DNA from: Acidobacteriaceae bacterium
Lineage (GTDB): Bacteria > Acidobacteriota > Terriglobia > Terriglobales > Acidobacteriaceae
Length of the DNA: 8,305 bases
Direction: 5' to 3'
Assembly (NCBI GenBank): GCA_003140705.1
Contig: PLKU01000395.1
Location: forward strand, 1-8,305
Under the pieces are notes generated by a model. That model did not search any database and was not told the origin of the DNA. It worked only from the letters and a program-made list of their open reading frames with translations. Below, piece by piece: positions 1-7,351 of this stretch; position 1 is the first letter of the stretch; each line of letters starts with the position of its first letter. Position numbers and translations under genes: made by a program.

Positions 1-22
1 GGCGTGAGGTAAATACCCCTAA

Positions 23-3000
23 TTGATTATTGATACGGTTAGTGGAGACGCACTGCGAACAATTGGCGTGGATTCCCCTTCCGTGGCGAGGGTGGCAGCT
101 AGTGACACATTCCACGCTCTGTTTTTCGGAAGTCGTGCTCAAAGCTCTGTCTGGGACACGTCGTCAGGAACCCCAGTCCTTGACCTAAATCCGCGGCCGT
201 CACCGCCTTCTGAATCTCAGTCAATTATCACCCTATCGAGATCCGAGGCAACTCCTTCATCGTGGGGTCTCATGGAATATTTCCAGACGCCTCAAAGCAG
301 AAGTAATTTCAAAGCATATCGAATAACCCCAACGGAACGCACCCGTTTGTCCTACTCAGAGACGAGCGGTCTTCAGCTGTTCGATCTGACGAGCAATCGC
401 CAGGACACCAACTTTACAACGCCTTTCCTGATGGTCGCTTACCGCAACTCTCCATCGAATTTATTCAGCATCAAAGTAAACGACGCAGCGTACTCTCCCG
501 ATGGCTCAAAGATTGCCGCAGCTTTGGCGGACAGCACGGTTCGCATCCTGGATGCACATACAGGATCGGAATTGGGCGCTCTTGCAGGTCCTTCACTGAC
601 TTTTAGTCTCGACGGGAAAGTTGAAGCTGGTATTCCGAACAAGTTCCAGTCACTCACGTTCCTCCCGGGTGACAAGGCATTTCGCGCCGCGAATCAGATT
701 GGGTCAACTGTGACCAATATTGCCAGCGGTTCACGGATCGGATTTGAGGGCGGAATTGGTCGCGTTCTGGCACAGTCGGCGGATGCGAGTTTTGTCCTGG
801 CGATCGTAATTGACCAATCATTCATTGGAGTCACGAAGCTCGCCTTAATTAATCGAAGGACTGAATCAGAGACGATGATGGATTTTCCTGCAGGCGCCTC
901 TCCGGTTGGCGCATTTTCTCCGGACGGGAAACTGGTGGTGGCTGGAGCCGCCGATGGCTCCTTGCGCGTTTGGGATTCTGCTACCGGCAAGAAGGTTCTT
1001 GATATTCCTGGACCGAAAGGGGAAAACTTCACGCAGATGTACGCAGTTGCTTTTGCTGCCGGCGGAAGCAGGATTGTGTCATTTGATTTTGACCACATCC
1101 TTCATACTTGGGATGCCGTGACGGGCAAAGAGGTACTCACAGTCCCGCAGGTGAGTAAAGGTTTCTTTGTGAAAACGGCAGTCTTTTCTCAAGATGGATC
1201 CCGGATGTTGACCGGGAACTTTTTCGGCGTGAAAACGGCAGTCTTCTCTCAAGATGGATCCCTGTTTCATGGGAACTTTTTCGGAAGTGACGATCAGGTC
1301 AAGCTGTGGGACACGCAGACTGGAAAACTCATCCGCAGCTATGCTGGAAGCATGCGCGATACCCAGGCGCTTGCTTTCTCTCCTGACGGACGTCTTTGCG
1401 CTGCTGAGGCCCTAGATGGCGCGATACATGCGTGGGATGTGGAGAGCGGCCGTGTTCTGATGGAAGTCTACACCGGCCAAACGATGACGGCGCTAGGTGA
1501 TACGGGGGTGATCACATTTTCCTCTGACGGAAAGGAGCTGCTTAGCACGGGCGCTGATGGTTCCGTTTATCTATGGGATGTTGCAACCGGCAAGCGCATC
1601 CGTTCCTTTGAAGGCCATACGGAAGCAGTCACCTCTGTAGCCTATTCCAAAGATGGCGCCCATATTCTCACCGCGAGCCTCGACGGTTCGGTGCGGCTTT
1701 GGGATGCGTCCACGAAGGAGCCCCTTCTTCGCATGTCTGCCGACAGCTCTACGATCAAAAATGTGGCCATTTCGCCGGGCGGTCATCTTGCCGCAACCGG
1801 CGAATTCAGTACAGAGATTCGTTTGTGGGACTGCAAAACAGGCATCCTGCTGCGAACCTTCACAGGTCATCATGGGCTCATTAGTTCCATGAGTTTTTCG
1901 CCCGATGGAAATCAATTGCTCACCGGGAGCTGGGATGGAACGGCGCGCCTTTGGAATGTGGAAACCGGAGAAACGGTGAGGGAATTTACCGGTCATTCGG
2001 ACATGGTGCTCTCTGTCGCATTCAGTTCGGATGGCGCCTTTGTCGCTACAGGGAGCCGCGACAATACGGTGAATATTTGGGAGAGTTCCACCGGCAAGCT
2101 GCTTCATACCTTCACTGGACACACGAATTCCGTCGTCTCTTTGGCGTTTTCGCCCGACAACAAATTGGTGTCCAGCGGCAGTTACGATGGGACAGCGCGA
2201 ATCTGGTCCCTGGACACCTGGGAATCGAAGGCGGTCTTCTCAGAAGGCAAAGGAAAAGTCTACGCCGCGGAATTTGCGGCCAACGGCACCAGGTTGATCA
2301 CGATCAGCGAGGATGCCAAGCTTCGTGTCTGGGACCTTCAAACAAAATCCCTTGTACACATTTTCGATGAGACAGCTCTCGCAGAGGCTCTTGCTGTTTA
2401 TCCCGATGGCAAGACGGTTGCGCTGGGCGACGATGAACATATGGTTCGTATCGTCGATCTCGACACAGGCGAGCCCGTGCGCAGGTTGGAAGATCATACT
2501 GGCAAAGTGAACGCGGTAGCGATTTCCGCGGATGGGCGTATTCTGCTTTCAGGAAGCGACGATCACACGGCTCGACTGTGGGACAGCCGAACGGGTACCT
2601 GGCTGCAGACACTTGGGAGCCGCACTAACGATGTCTACACCTTGACATTCTCCGAGGACGGACAAAGTGCTCTTGCTGGTTATGCGAATGGCGACGTCTA
2701 CGAATGGAACTTGACTACCGGGGGAACGACTCATGTTTATCACGGCGGCGGCGCAGCGATTCGATCCGTTACCTACGCAGGAAACGAGCGTTTCGTCTTC
2801 GGCGGCGGCGACGATTCGGTGGCGCGGCTATGGGATCGCGAGACAGGAAGACAGGTTGCGTCGCTTCTGAATCTCTCGAATGGTTCCTGGGCGGTCGTCG
2901 ATCCTGCGGGGCGCTTCGATACCAGCGACCTCGACGGCGGCGCGCCACTGCATTGGGTCTTATCCAGCGAGCCCATGCGCCCTCTCCCACTTGAGATCTT

Positions 3001-4291
3001 CATGCGCGACTACTACACGCCGCGGCTGCTGTCGCGGATTATGAACGGGGAAAAGCTGCCTGAGATTCGCTCGATCGCGGAGATCAGGGACCGGGTGCAG
3101 CCGCAGGTCGAGATCGTATCGGTGACGGGGTCGAAGACGTACTTGGGGCGGGTGGACGTGATGGTGCATGAGGCGAGCGTGACGAACGCGAAGGGACAGG
3201 CGAGCGGGTTGCAGGGCCTGCGCCTCTTCCGCGATGGGCAGCTGGTGGCGAACACAGAGTTGAACAAGCCGCTGCCAGATGGGGATTCTGCGTTCAAGGA
3301 TATTCAGTTGCTGACTTCGGCCAAGAGCGTGACGTTTACGGCGTATGCATTCAACAGCGAGCGAATCAAGAGCCCGACTGTGGCGAAAGAGTATGCATAC
3401 GAGCCGGGGACGGCGCGGAAGCCGCGGGCGTGGCTGGTGCAGATTGGGGTGAACCATTATCAGGCGCAGGGTTGCGAGCTTCATGGGTCGGTGAATGACG
3501 CAGAGGAATTGAGCAAGGTGCTTTCGCAGAGGTTGAAGGATCGCGGGTTGGATGTACAGCCGCCAATGCTGCTGATATCTGACCACCAGAAGAATGGTGC
3601 GACAAAGGAAGGAATCAGAGACGCACTGCATAAGATTGCGACGGCGGCGACACCGGATGACGTGTTCTTTCTGAGCTTCTCGGGGCACGGCTACGGAGAC
3701 AAGAGCGGGCAATTCTATATCTTGCCCTCAGATATCGAGGGCAGTTGCACAGGCGTAAATAAGACATTGTTGAAGCAAGCGATCAGCGCTGACGAGCTGG
3801 CCGAATGGTTGAGGCCGATTGACGCCGGGGAGATGACGTTTGTGCTGGATTCCTGTCAGTCGGCGAGCAGCGTGGAGGCAAACGACTTCAAGCCGGGGCC
3901 GATGGGAAGCAAGGGGCTGGGACAGCTCGCCTACGACAAGAGGATACGAATCTTGGCGGCGAGCCAGGGAGACCAGGCGGCGCGGGAGACGAATCTGCTT
4001 GCCCGCGAGACGGAAACCCGAGGGCTGCTTAGTTACACACTCACACTTTTGGGACTGGATCAGGGTAAGGCGGATTGGAAGCCAGTGGACGGAAAGATCA
4101 CCGTGGGTGAGTGGTTGACGTTTGCTGCGGATACTGTGCCGAAGTTGCTGGAGGCTGGCGGCGCGGGAAGAGGAATCCAACTCGAGAACGCTACGCCGGG
4201 GAAGGCAACTGCAGCGCAGGTTCCGGCTGTGTTCGACTTCTCGAAGAGGGATTCATTTGTGCTGCAGGAGAGATCAGTGGCTGGGCCTTGA
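23..4291 (+). CDS. WD40-repeat / caspase-family (C14) peptidase fusion protein, possibly 5'-truncated
   Basis: Seen: 1422 residues read from TTG at 23. About sixteen WD40 blades span roughly residues 155–950, with recurring FSPDG, GS.DG..RLWD and TG motifs, enough for two seven-bladed propellers. A linker (about 953–1028; WAVVDPAGRFD, PLPLEIFMRDYY) and an Ig-like beta segment (about 1029–1126) follow. The caspase-like domain covers about 1135–1400, with His1222 in FSGHG and Cys1278 in LDSCQSA. Family knowledge: His and Cys form the C14 catalytic dyad, and the Asp before Ser-Cys lines an S1 pocket that prefers basic residues in metacaspase/orthocaspase relatives. Inference: the propellers sense or bind partners and the C-terminus cuts proteins. 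Start: TTG directly follows in-frame TAA (20–22); GAGGT at 6–10 is 12 bases upstream, a longish spacing. The first residues resemble the end of a blade, and there is no signal peptide, so the true N-terminus may be missing. No STAND NTPase domain is present. Substrate unknown. Confidence 0.9.
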   Translation: MIIDTVSGDALRTIGVDSPSVARVAASDTFHALFFGSRAQSSVWDTSSGTPVLDLNPRPSPPSESQSIITLSRSEATPSSWGLMEYFQTPQSRSNFKAYRITPTERTRLSYSETSGLQLFDLTSNRQDTNFTTPFLMVAYRNSPSNLFSIKVNDAAYSPDGSKIAAALADSTVRILDAHTGSELGALAGPSLTFSLDGKVEAGIPNKFQSLTFLPGDKAFRAANQIGSTVTNIASGSRIGFEGGIGRVLAQSADASFVLAIVIDQSFIGVTKLALINRRTESETMMDFPAGASPVGAFSPDGKLVVAGAADGSLRVWDSATGKKVLDIPGPKGENFTQMYAVAFAAGGSRIVSFDFDHILHTWDAVTGKEVLTVPQVSKGFFVKTAVFSQDGSRMLTGNFFGVKTAVFSQDGSLFHGNFFGSDDQVKLWDTQTGKLIRSYAGSMRDTQALAFSPDGRLCAAEALDGAIHAWDVESGRVLMEVYTGQTMTALGDTGVITFSSDGKELLSTGADGSVYLWDVATGKRIRSFEGHTEAVTSVAYSKDGAHILTASLDGSVRLWDASTKEPLLRMSADSSTIKNVAISPGGHLAATGEFSTEIRLWDCKTGILLRTFTGHHGLISSMSFSPDGNQLLTGSWDGTARLWNVETGETVREFTGHSDMVLSVAFSSDGAFVATGSRDNTVNIWESSTGKLLHTFTGHTNSVVSLAFSPDNKLVSSGSYDGTARIWSLDTWESKAVFSEGKGKVYAAEFAANGTRLITISEDAKLRVWDLQTKSLVHIFDETALAEALAVYPDGKTVALGDDEHMVRIVDLDTGEPVRRLEDHTGKVNAVAISADGRILLSGSDDHTARLWDSRTGTWLQTLGSRTNDVYTLTFSEDGQSALAGYANGDVYEWNLTTGGTTHVYHGGGAAIRSVTYAGNERFVFGGGDDSVARLWDRETGRQVASLLNLSNGSWAVVDPAGRFDTSDLDGGAPLHWVLSSEPMRPLPLEIFMRDYYTPRLLSRIMNGEKLPEIRSIAEIRDRVQPQVEIVSVTGSKTYLGRVDVMVHEASVTNAKGQASGLQGLRLFRDGQLVANTELNKPLPDGDSAFKDIQLLTSAKSVTFTAYAFNSERIKSPTVAKEYAYEPGTARKPRAWLVQIGVNHYQAQGCELHGSVNDAEELSKVLSQRLKDRGLDVQPPMLLISDHQKNGATKEGIRDALHKIATAATPDDVFFLSFSGHGYGDKSGQFYILPSDIEGSCTGVNKTLLKQAISADELAEWLRPIDAGEMTFVLDSCQSASSVEANDFKPGPMGSKGLGQLAYDKRIRILAASQGDQAARETNLLARETETRGLLSYTLTLLGLDQGKADWKPVDGKITVGEWLTFAADTVPKLLEAGGAGRGIQLENATPGKATAAQVPAVFDFSKRDSFVLQERSVAGP
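1169..1285 (+). repeat. In-frame tandem duplication (60 + 57 bp) inside one WD40 blade
   Basis: Two adjacent copies lie at 1169–1228 and 1229–1285. They encode residues 383–402 and 403–421 of the WD40–caspase protein. Both begin VKTAVFSQDGS and end GNFFG, and differ mainly in the middle (RMLT versus LFH), with the second copy one codon shorter. The DNA is almost identical outside that middle segment. A WD40 blade needs only one such strand pair, so the second copy should be an insertion loop or a strand that disrupts the blade. The copies have diverged, which argues against a simple assembly duplication. Confidence 0.9.
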
Positions 4292-4361
4292 TTTATATTC
4301 GGGTCACGGATCGATGGCGCCAAACACTCAGTTTTGTCCAGCGGGATTCTCGTTTCGTGAC

Positions 4362-4403
4362 GAATCCGCCGAAGTACAAATCGAGCGCCTAGTCGGCGGA
4401 TTC
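4362..4403. repeat. Perfect 11-bp inverted repeat (hairpin) downstream of the caspase gene
   Basis: GAATCCGCCGA at 4362–4372 is the exact reverse complement of TCGGCGGATTC at 4393–4403, with a 20-base loop. There is no T-run after the stem, so it is not a classical intrinsic terminator. It lies 70 bases past the caspase stop codon. A second GGATTC at 4344–4349 can pair with the left arm (4362–4367), giving a competing smaller hairpin. It may be a transcription-end structure, a protein-binding site or a remnant of a mobile end. Confidence 0.6.
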
Positions 4404-4556
4404 TGGGACTCCTGCCGGGTCACCGCCATTCGGCCATAGGGATGTCAAATGTTGATAACTGGGTATTCCACTAGTTGAGAGTAAGAGGTTTCGATCTTGG
4501 CGGAGCAATGCGATGAGAGCCTGCCCTCGAAACGCGCTTCCGCCTGAAGTCATCCA

Positions 4557-4586
4557 TTGAGACGCATATCCGGATTGCAGTATGGT
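4557..4586 (+). promoter_or_regulatory. Candidate sigma70-type promoter for the rhamnosidase gene
   Basis: TTGAGA (4557–4562) matches five of six bases of the -35 consensus. TATGGT (4581–4586) matches four of six of the -10 consensus, after an 18-base spacer. It would give a leader of about 70 bases before the ATG at 4666. The fit is moderate, and such matches occur by chance. The 374-bp gap makes an own promoter for this gene likely. Confidence 0.35.
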
Positions 4587-4665
4587 GTTCGATTAGCGGT
4601 TACGCCTCGCAATGGACAACTCGCCTTCAGGATGGAACGGTGCAGACAAGAGGTAATAATCAAGC

Positions 4666-7119
4666 ATGAATCGCAGAATGTTTTTGAAAACCGGGCTTGC
4701 CGTAGGCGCAACAGCGTCCTTGCAGAGGGTGTTGTTTCTACCGGATGCGGCAGCGGAAACCCCGGCCACCGGGCAGTTGTCCGCACAGATGATCTGGTGT
4801 GACGAACAGACGCGCATCCCGGCTCTCCGACTGGGAAACGCCGTTGGCATTGCATCCTCTGGGCCGGGCAACCCCCTCACGGAGGACGCGGACCAGCACG
4901 CAGTCTTCATCCGCGAGTTCGATCTCGATTCTGTCCCTGCCCATGCCTCGATCCGGATCTTCGCCTATACACGCTACCGGCTCTATGTGAATGGAGCCTA
5001 CATGGGCCGCGGTCCCGGCCGTTTCCAGAACCAACGGCCGGAATACGACACAAGAGAGATTGGCGGGGAGCTGAGGCCGGGGAAGAACACGGTTGCCTTG
5101 CTTGTGCATTGTGACGCGCCCACTGGCCGCATCATGCGGCACGCGCCCGGCTTTGCCGCGATGCTGACACTGGGGGAGGAAGATGGCGCTGTCAGCATTG
5201 CCAGCGACTCAAGCTGGCGGGCGCGTCCCGAGTTTTCTTTTGGTCCGCGCGAACCAGCTTGGGCCTCAATCCAGGAGCACATTGACGCACGCAGAGGCTC
5301 CGACTGGAGCGCCCCGGGATTCTCGGCCGCCCAATGGCCGGCCGCAATCCCGGTCGGGGGCCCGGATTTCTTTCCCGTCTGGCCGCGGACTGCGGCGCTG
5401 CAAATGGAGAAGAGGCGCGCCTGGAACGCGGCAAGCAGTTCATTTCCCTTTGCGCTGGAGCCGATCAAGGAGCTCGTTCTCGAACTGCCGGAGATTGTCC
5501 AGGGCTATCACGACCTGGAATTCGATGCGGAAGAAGGAAGCGAAATCGAAGCATCCTATCTGCTGCCCGAAGGAGAATCGAGCGGTACGTCTTCTTACAT
5601 CGCCCGCGCCGGCGTACAGGCATGGATGGGAGGAGATACCTTTGCATTCAAACAGCTCTCACTTCGCCTCAAGTCTGGACGCGCGGTCATGCGACGCGCT
5701 GAGGCCGTCGAAATGCGCTATCCCTTCGAGCGCGCAGCCAGCTTCGAGTGCGACGACGTTTCTCTGAACCGGATATGGCTCATCTGCGCCCGCTCGCTCG
5801 AATTGCTCAGTGAGGATTCCTACGTGGACTGCGCCGACCGGGAACGAGTGGAGTGGACCGACGACTCGCCGCCGGCATTCGATTGCACACGCACCATGAT
5901 GCGCGGCCCTGACGATGGAGACAAGACCTATTGGGGCGACAACCGTCTGCTCAAGGCGCTGCTTCGTCGCATAGCGCTGACCCAGCAGGCTGACGGACAG
6001 ATGAAGGCCCACAGTTGCTCCGAGCGGTGGGATATCCACGCGATCATGGAAGACCGCTCCTGCGACTGGGTCAGTCAATTACGGGAGTACTTTGAGAGTT
6101 CATCCGATCTTGCGCTGGTGCGCGAACTTTGGCCGGCCCTCAACAGGCTCTTGCGCTGGTTCCTCAGCCGGCGCACACCGCGCGGCCTGGTGCTGGCGCG
6201 GGAGTGGGAGGTGTGGGACAACCCGCTGCGCTATCAGGTATGCGAGGGCGCAGGCCTGAATGCGCTCTTCTATCGTGCCCTGTGCGATGCCGCCTGGCTG
6301 GGTGCGCAGATTGGTGAAACCGCGCAGGCTGACAGCTATGCATCGAGCGCCAATAAGCTACGCGAGGACTTCAACCGGGAGTTGTGGAACACGCGAGAAG
6401 GAGCTTACGATAGTGCCCTCTTCGGCCCAGGCTCCAGAACAGCCGAGCAGTTGAATGGAAAGGTCTTTCCCGGTCCCATCGTGAACGGGCGCTTCCATCC
6501 TGTCGTGCAGGCGGAACTGCTTGCGCTCTATGCCGGCATTGTTCCACAAGAGCACCTGGACTCCGTACGCCGATACGTACTGGGACATGTGCAGGAAGTC
6601 ACGGGCGTCATGTCCCATTACTATCTGTTCGATGCTCTGTACAAAATGCAGAAGCCCGAGATGGACGCCGACGTGCTGTCGCGCATCCGTACGGGATGGA
6701 AAGCGCAGATGGAGTCTCCATGGCAAACCACATGGGAAGACCTGCAGGGCGGATCGAAAGCACACATCTACGGAATCGTTCCAGGGGCCTTTCTCACCGC
6801 CTATGTGTTGGGAGCGCGGCGTCAGGGGCCAGTCTCAGCCCGGTCCATCGTGATCGAGCCCCGCTGCGGCGGATTGCGATGGGCACAAGGAATTGCCGTT
6901 ACCGAATTCGGCCCCGCGGCGGTTGACTGGAAAACCCTGGAAGATGAGCCCTTCGAACTGAATTTGGATTGTCCTTCAGGGTGCCATGCTCTCGTTCGCC
7001 TCTATCATCGCGGGCGGAGCGCATCGGTTACCCTCGATGGCGCCATCCGCACGGGACAACGCGTAGGCGACTTTCTGGAACTCTCGGTTACACCGGGAAA
7101 ACACACCCTGCGGATGTAG
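4666..7119 (+). CDS. Tat-exported family 78 glycoside hydrolase (alpha-L-rhamnosidase-like)
   Basis: Predicted to cleave terminal alpha-L-rhamnose from plant or microbial glycans by an inverting mechanism, outside the cytoplasm. Seen: 817 residues. The N-terminus NRRMFLKTG fits the twin-arginine RRxFLK signal, followed by a hydrophobic stretch and an AAAE-type cleavage site near residue 30. A beta-sandwich region at about 80–360 carries YRLYVNGAYMGRGP. The (alpha/alpha)6 catalytic part is about 365–720, and a beta domain ends the protein (about 730–817; IEPRCGGLRWAQG). DCADRERVEWTDD gives Asp388, Glu393 and Asp400, whose spacing matches the Asp567/Glu572/Asp579 set I recall for Bacillus RhaB. 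Glu691 in TTWEDLQGGSKAH matches the late conserved Glu and is the probable base. The start is supported by AAGAGGT at 4648–4654 and by the Tat signal beginning at once. No transporter, TonB receptor or second glycosidase flanks it. Substrate could differ within the six-hairpin fold. Confidence 0.88.
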   Translation: MNRRMFLKTGLAVGATASLQRVLFLPDAAAETPATGQLSAQMIWCDEQTRIPALRLGNAVGIASSGPGNPLTEDADQHAVFIREFDLDSVPAHASIRIFAYTRYRLYVNGAYMGRGPGRFQNQRPEYDTREIGGELRPGKNTVALLVHCDAPTGRIMRHAPGFAAMLTLGEEDGAVSIASDSSWRARPEFSFGPREPAWASIQEHIDARRGSDWSAPGFSAAQWPAAIPVGGPDFFPVWPRTAALQMEKRRAWNAASSSFPFALEPIKELVLELPEIVQGYHDLEFDAEEGSEIEASYLLPEGESSGTSSYIARAGVQAWMGGDTFAFKQLSLRLKSGRAVMRRAEAVEMRYPFERAASFECDDVSLNRIWLICARSLELLSEDSYVDCADRERVEWTDDSPPAFDCTRTMMRGPDDGDKTYWGDNRLLKALLRRIALTQQADGQMKAHSCSERWDIHAIMEDRSCDWVSQLREYFESSSDLALVRELWPALNRLLRWFLSRRTPRGLVLAREWEVWDNPLRYQVCEGAGLNALFYRALCDAAWLGAQIGETAQADSYASSANKLREDFNRELWNTREGAYDSALFGPGSRTAEQLNGKVFPGPIVNGRFHPVVQAELLALYAGIVPQEHLDSVRRYVLGHVQEVTGVMSHYYLFDALYKMQKPEMDADVLSRIRTGWKAQMESPWQTTWEDLQGGSKAHIYGIVPGAFLTAYVLGARRQGPVSARSIVIEPRCGGLRWAQGIAVTEFGPAAVDWKTLEDEPFELNLDCPSGCHALVRLYHRGRSASVTLDGAIRTGQRVGDFLELSVTPGKHTLRM

Positions 7120-7338
7120 AGTTGGGCCGAACTCCCTCTCGATGCAACTGTGGAGAAACCAATTTCTGCATCCCGTCGCCGGGTGAACCGATGTAGCTAC
7201 TGCGAACCGAAGACCATTTGCTGTGCAGGTTTGTATTCCATGTGAATTGACGCAAGATCGCCAGTGCGCTCTTCGACCATGGTTGTACCCGCACAGTCGG
7301 AATGGCGCGGATGTACTTTGGACGCATGCAAGCGGTAT

Positions 7339-7343
7339 GGAGG
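7339..7343 (+). promoter_or_regulatory. Ribosome binding site fixing the recombinase start at 7352
   Basis: GGAGG at 7339–7343 is a full core Shine–Dalgarno sequence, 8 bases before ATG at 7352. The next methionine upstream (7337) overlaps this site, and the far-upstream GTG at 7223 has no comparable site. The protein downstream begins with a basic MRKKIKK stretch, as expected for a DNA-binding enzyme. Confidence 0.65.
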
Positions 7344-7351
7344 CCGCTCGT

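Larger units (their letters stand above)
4292..4665. other. Intergenic region, 374 bp, non-coding
   Basis: No frame here looks like a conserved protein. Short open stretches are continuations of out-of-frame readings of the caspase gene and stop quickly. The region holds an 11-bp perfect inverted repeat (4362–4403), a candidate promoter (4557–4586) and an AAGAGGT ribosome binding site (4648–4654) 11 bases before the rhamnosidase ATG. I see no tRNA, small RNA or T-tract terminator that I can defend. Confidence 0.6.

Noticed and set aside
2960..3712. Long (250-residue) open frame on the minus strand under the Ig/caspase region
   Set aside because: It is antisense to a well-supported gene. Its openness follows from the G-rich third positions of that gene, which remove reverse-strand stop codons. 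The translation is low in complexity, Arg/Leu/His rich, with no recognisable domain.
4300..4423. CGGGTCAC at 4300–4307 and 4416–4423, resembling a target-site duplication around a 108-bp insert
   Set aside because: The enclosed segment lacks matching terminal inverted repeats, and an 8-base match is expected by chance within a region of this length.
5192..5767. Several overlapping open frames on both strands inside the rhamnosidase gene
   Set aside because: They are shadows of a high-GC coding sequence. The plus-strand frame from 4666 alone carries the Tat signal and GH78 motifs.
7119..7134. GAGTT/AACTC hairpin at the rhamnosidase stop codon as a terminator
   Set aside because: The stem is only 5 bp with a 6-base loop and is not followed by a T-run.
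7247..7275. TTGACG at 7247 as the -35 box of a recombinase promoter
   Set aside because: No acceptable -10 hexamer is found at a 16–18 base spacing.
7223..7351. Longer recombinase start at GTG 7223
   Set aside because: The extra 43 residues (Cys/Trp/His rich) do not resemble an integrase N-terminus. ATG 7352 has a perfect GGAGG at 8-base spacing.
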